The notes beneath the pieces were generated by a model. That model worked only from the letters and a program-made list of their open reading frames with translations. It did no database searches and was not told where the DNA came from. This document shows, piece by piece, positions 34,407 to 36,128 of a stretch of 36,128 bases of DNA. How positions within the stretch are numbered: position 1 is the first letter of the stretch; each line of letters begins with the position of its first letter. Made by a program: the position numbers and the translations under genes. Source of the DNA: an uncultured Actinomycetes bacterium (lineage in GTDB: Bacteria > Actinomycetota > Actinomycetes > Mycobacteriales > Mycobacteriaceae); contig CAIRCP010000206.1 of assembly GCA_903877095.1 (NCBI GenBank), positions 1-36,128 of the forward strand, in the 5' to 3' direction.

Positions 34407-35021
34407 GTGTTCGCACCTCGACCCCACGACCTGTTGCGGCTGTCGGTCGCAGCGCTGCCCCACGGTGCGCCATCGTGGGCCGAGAGGGCGATGAGAATCA
34501 CGCCGTGGGTCGTGGTCCGGCGGGCCCTGGCACCGATCGACCGGGTCGCCGTCGGCGTCCGCGGGGCGAACCGATCCGAGCGCTACGCCACGGAGGTAGA
34601 ACTCGGTGCCGTATGCCAGGCAGTGGCACCCGAGGACCTCGCGCACACCGCCCCTGCGCCGGGTCGAGAACTCGCCGTGATGGACACCCTGAGCGCTATT
34701 CGCCCACTGCTGGATGCCACAGGACTTGAATGGGGACCCACCGGAAGCGTCGGCTTCGAATTGGCGACCGGCGTCCCGACGGCGACACCGGAGAGCGACC
34801 TCGATCTGGTGGTTCGGGTGTCCGTCGGTTCGCAGAACGTCGTGCCTCGTCTCACAGAACTGCACCGACACCTACAGTTGTTGTCTGACCGGGTGGACTG
34901 CCAGGTCGAAACCACCTCTGGCGCTGTGGCGCTCGCTGAAATCGTCGGGGGCCAATCCGACATCATCGTGAGAACAGTCGAGGGGCCGCACCTCGTCCCA
35001 CGCGCCGTCGCCCTGTCATGA
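34407..35021 (+). CDS. mdcG: Malonate decarboxylase holo-ACP synthase (phosphoribosyl-dephospho-CoA transferase)
   Basis: Attaches the prosthetic group made from the MdcB product to Ser25 of MdcC. The 204-residue protein has the nucleotidyltransferase metal motif Asp131-x-Asp133 (ATPESDLDLVVR), preceded by the GPTGSVGFELATG block. The N-terminus FAPRPHDLLRL is typical of MdcG and fixes the GTG at 34407. That start is one base after the upstream stop and has no Shine-Dalgarno, so translation probably depends on coupling. The stop overlaps the mdcH start (ATGA). Confidence 0.88.
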   Translation: MFAPRPHDLLRLSVAALPHGAPSWAERAMRITPWVVVRRALAPIDRVAVGVRGANRSERYATEVELGAVCQAVAPEDLAHTAPAPGRELAVMDTLSAIRPLLDATGLEWGPTGSVGFELATGVPTATPESDLDLVVRVSVGSQNVVPRLTELHRHLQLLSDRVDCQVETTSGAVALAEIVGGQSDIIVRTVEGPHLVPRAVALS

Positions 35022-35992
35022 CTCTGGCATTCCTTTTTCCCGGCCAGGGGACACAGCGGCCAAATATGCTGCGCGCCCTGCCCGTGTCTGCGGCGGTCTC
35101 TGAGGTGCTCGACGAATTCCATTCTGAGAGCAAAAATCTCGGGCTCACCGGTGATATTGACTCAGCAGAAGCGCTGCAGAGCACAATGTGCGTTCAGCTC
35201 GCTCTGCTCATCGCGGGTGTGGCGTGTGCGCGGGCCCTGATCTCCGAGCAGGGGTTGACGCCGCAGTTCGTGGCCGGCCATTCGGTGGGTGCCTTCGCCG
35301 CCGCGGTCACCTCAGGTGTCATGACTCTCCGCGACGCGATGGCCGCAGTCGCGCTGCGGGGGCAATTGATGGAACACGCGTGCGCGGAGGGCGAATGGGG
35401 CATGGCCGCGCTCACGGGCCTACCCACCCGGTCCGCCCGGCAGATTGCGGAGCAAATCACCACCGCTGAAGAACCGATCTGGGTAGCGAATATCAACAGT
35501 GCGACCCAGACCGTGTTCAGCGGCAGCGTGACGGCACTGGCGAGGGCGGCCGACTTGGCCAAGCGTGCCGGCGCGTTCACCTATGAGCGGCTAGCCGTCT
35601 CTGTCGCGTCACACTGCCCGAAGCAGGACGGCACCGCGCGACAGTTGGCGGCGTACCTTGCTGAATTACCGCGGCGTGAGCCGACGGCCCGCTACCTGAC
35701 GAACGTGCGCGGACGCGCGACGACATCAAGCGAGGTCATCTTCGACGACCTCGCACAGGCAGTAGCCCGTCCGGTCCAGTGGTACGACGCAACACGGCTC
35801 ATGGCCGAACTCGGCGCAACCTGCGCCATCGAGACCCGACCCGGCCACGTCCTCACTCAACTCCTGGCCTCGGCCGCTCCGGAGATGACTGCGGTTGCGC
35901 TCCAAGATTTCGACCTCGCTGCAGCAGCCCGCCGGGTACGTGGGTCGTCGAATCCCGCTCACAGTTGGGTACGAGTGAGCAAACGGCCCTAG
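35018..35992 (+). CDS. mdcH: Malonate decarboxylase malonyl-CoA:ACP transacylase (epsilon)
   Basis: Loads malonyl from malonyl-CoA onto the acyl carrier protein to start the cycle. The 324-residue protein is of the FabD type: LFPGQGTQRPNML at the N-terminus, active Ser89 in GHSVG, Arg in LRGQLME, and catalytic His199 (SVASHCP). Residues to about 308 (AVALQDFDLAAAARRVRG) look native. The last residues have no clear family match, and the stop codon falls in the CTAG at the insertion-sequence border, so the C-terminus may have been altered by the insertion. ATG overlaps the mdcG stop. Confidence 0.88.
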   Translation: MTLAFLFPGQGTQRPNMLRALPVSAAVSEVLDEFHSESKNLGLTGDIDSAEALQSTMCVQLALLIAGVACARALISEQGLTPQFVAGHSVGAFAAAVTSGVMTLRDAMAAVALRGQLMEHACAEGEWGMAALTGLPTRSARQIAEQITTAEEPIWVANINSATQTVFSGSVTALARAADLAKRAGAFTYERLAVSVASHCPKQDGTARQLAAYLAELPRREPTARYLTNVRGRATTSSEVIFDDLAQAVARPVQWYDATRLMAELGATCAIETRPGHVLTQLLASAAPEMTAVALQDFDLAAAARRVRGSSNPAHSWVRVSKRP

Positions 35993-36128
35993 GGCGTGTC
36001 CCGTAACCGTTTGAGCCAGAGGAAGATCGCATTGAGGACGACTCCGCCGCGGTAGTTGAGATTGTGTTTGTCATACCGGGTGGCGATGCCGCGCCATTGC
36101 TTGGTGCGTTGGAAGCTGCGTTCAACGA
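35989..36128 (-). CDS. IS5-family transposase, C-terminal part (runs off window)
   Basis: The minus strand reads VERSFQRTKQWRGIATRYDK, then HNLNYRGGVVLNAIFLWLKR and LRDTP-stop. This is the typical C-terminus of IS5-family DDE transposases, and the ERSFQRTKQWR block includes the catalytic-Glu region. Only about 45 codons lie in the window, so the element's state cannot be judged. The stop codon shares CTAG with the mdcH stop. Confidence 0.85.
   Translation of the reverse strand, partial: VERSFQRTKQWRGIATRYDKHNLNYRGGVVLNAIFLWLKRLRDTP
35993..36128 (-). mobile_element. IS5-type insertion sequence, left end
   Basis: The element begins at about 35993 with GGGCGTGTCCCGTAAC, the likely terminal inverted repeat, which also encodes the end of the transposase. 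The flanking CTAG (35989-35992) fits the short CTAG/TA targets of several IS5 subgroups. The right end is outside the window, so the target duplication cannot be confirmed. Confidence 0.75.

Overview
The window is high-GC actinobacterial DNA. Its backbone follows the Mycobacterium tuberculosis Rv1320c-Rv1343c neighbourhood closely: adenylate cyclase, nucS, an Rv1322-like gene, mce, fadA4, Rv1324-like, glgB, glgE, glgP, dinG, pncB1, clpS, Rv1332, Rv1333, rhomboid, murI, Rv1339-like, rph, rdgB, DUF3817, lprD-like and tRNA-Leu. NucS-type mismatch repair, the GlgE pathway, an MspA-family porin and many leaderless GTG/ATG starts all fit a mycobacterium outside the tuberculosis complex. I identified families by recall of sequences and motifs; no search was run.

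Layout. Positions 1-8141 hold a glutaminase-STAS gene, a membrane adenylate cyclase, NucS with a zinc-ribbon partner, the divergent mce/fadA4 pair, a TetR regulator, a 15-bp tandem repeat array before a 60-residue protein, and a thioredoxin-like protein with a degenerate active site. Positions 8148-15311 are the alpha-glucan block: glgE-glgB leftward and glgP rightward from a shared intergenic region. Positions 15342-17605 hold two genes absent at this place in M. tuberculosis: an MspA-family porin and a zinc metallopeptidase lipoprotein, tail to tail. Positions 17635-24543 carry pncB1-dinG leftward, then clpS, an aosR-like gene, a P1-family peptidase, a rhomboid protease and murI rightward. 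The mec-cysO-cysM genes expected between the P1 peptidase and the rhomboid are missing. Positions 24592-28348 carry the Rv1339-like phosphodiesterase, an inserted Phd/VapC toxin-antitoxin pair, rph-rdgB, two small membrane protein genes on the minus strand, and tRNA-Leu(UAG).

To the right of the tRNA the window leaves the conserved mycobacterial order. A possible integrase relic is followed by a DUF2855 gene and, divergent from it, a compact malonate decarboxylase operon (mdcA-B-C-DE-G-H, with mdcD and mdcE fused). The last gene ends exactly at the border of an IS5-type insertion sequence that runs off the window. This looks like an accessory island at a tRNA gene. The operon encodes the catalytic subunits, the acyl carrier protein and the enzymes that make and load its prosthetic group, but no transporter or regulator is visible.

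Genes are packed tightly, with many 1-4 nt overlaps. At least ten starts lie 6-8 nt behind a TANNNT hexamer, which suggests leaderless transcripts and was used to choose starts.
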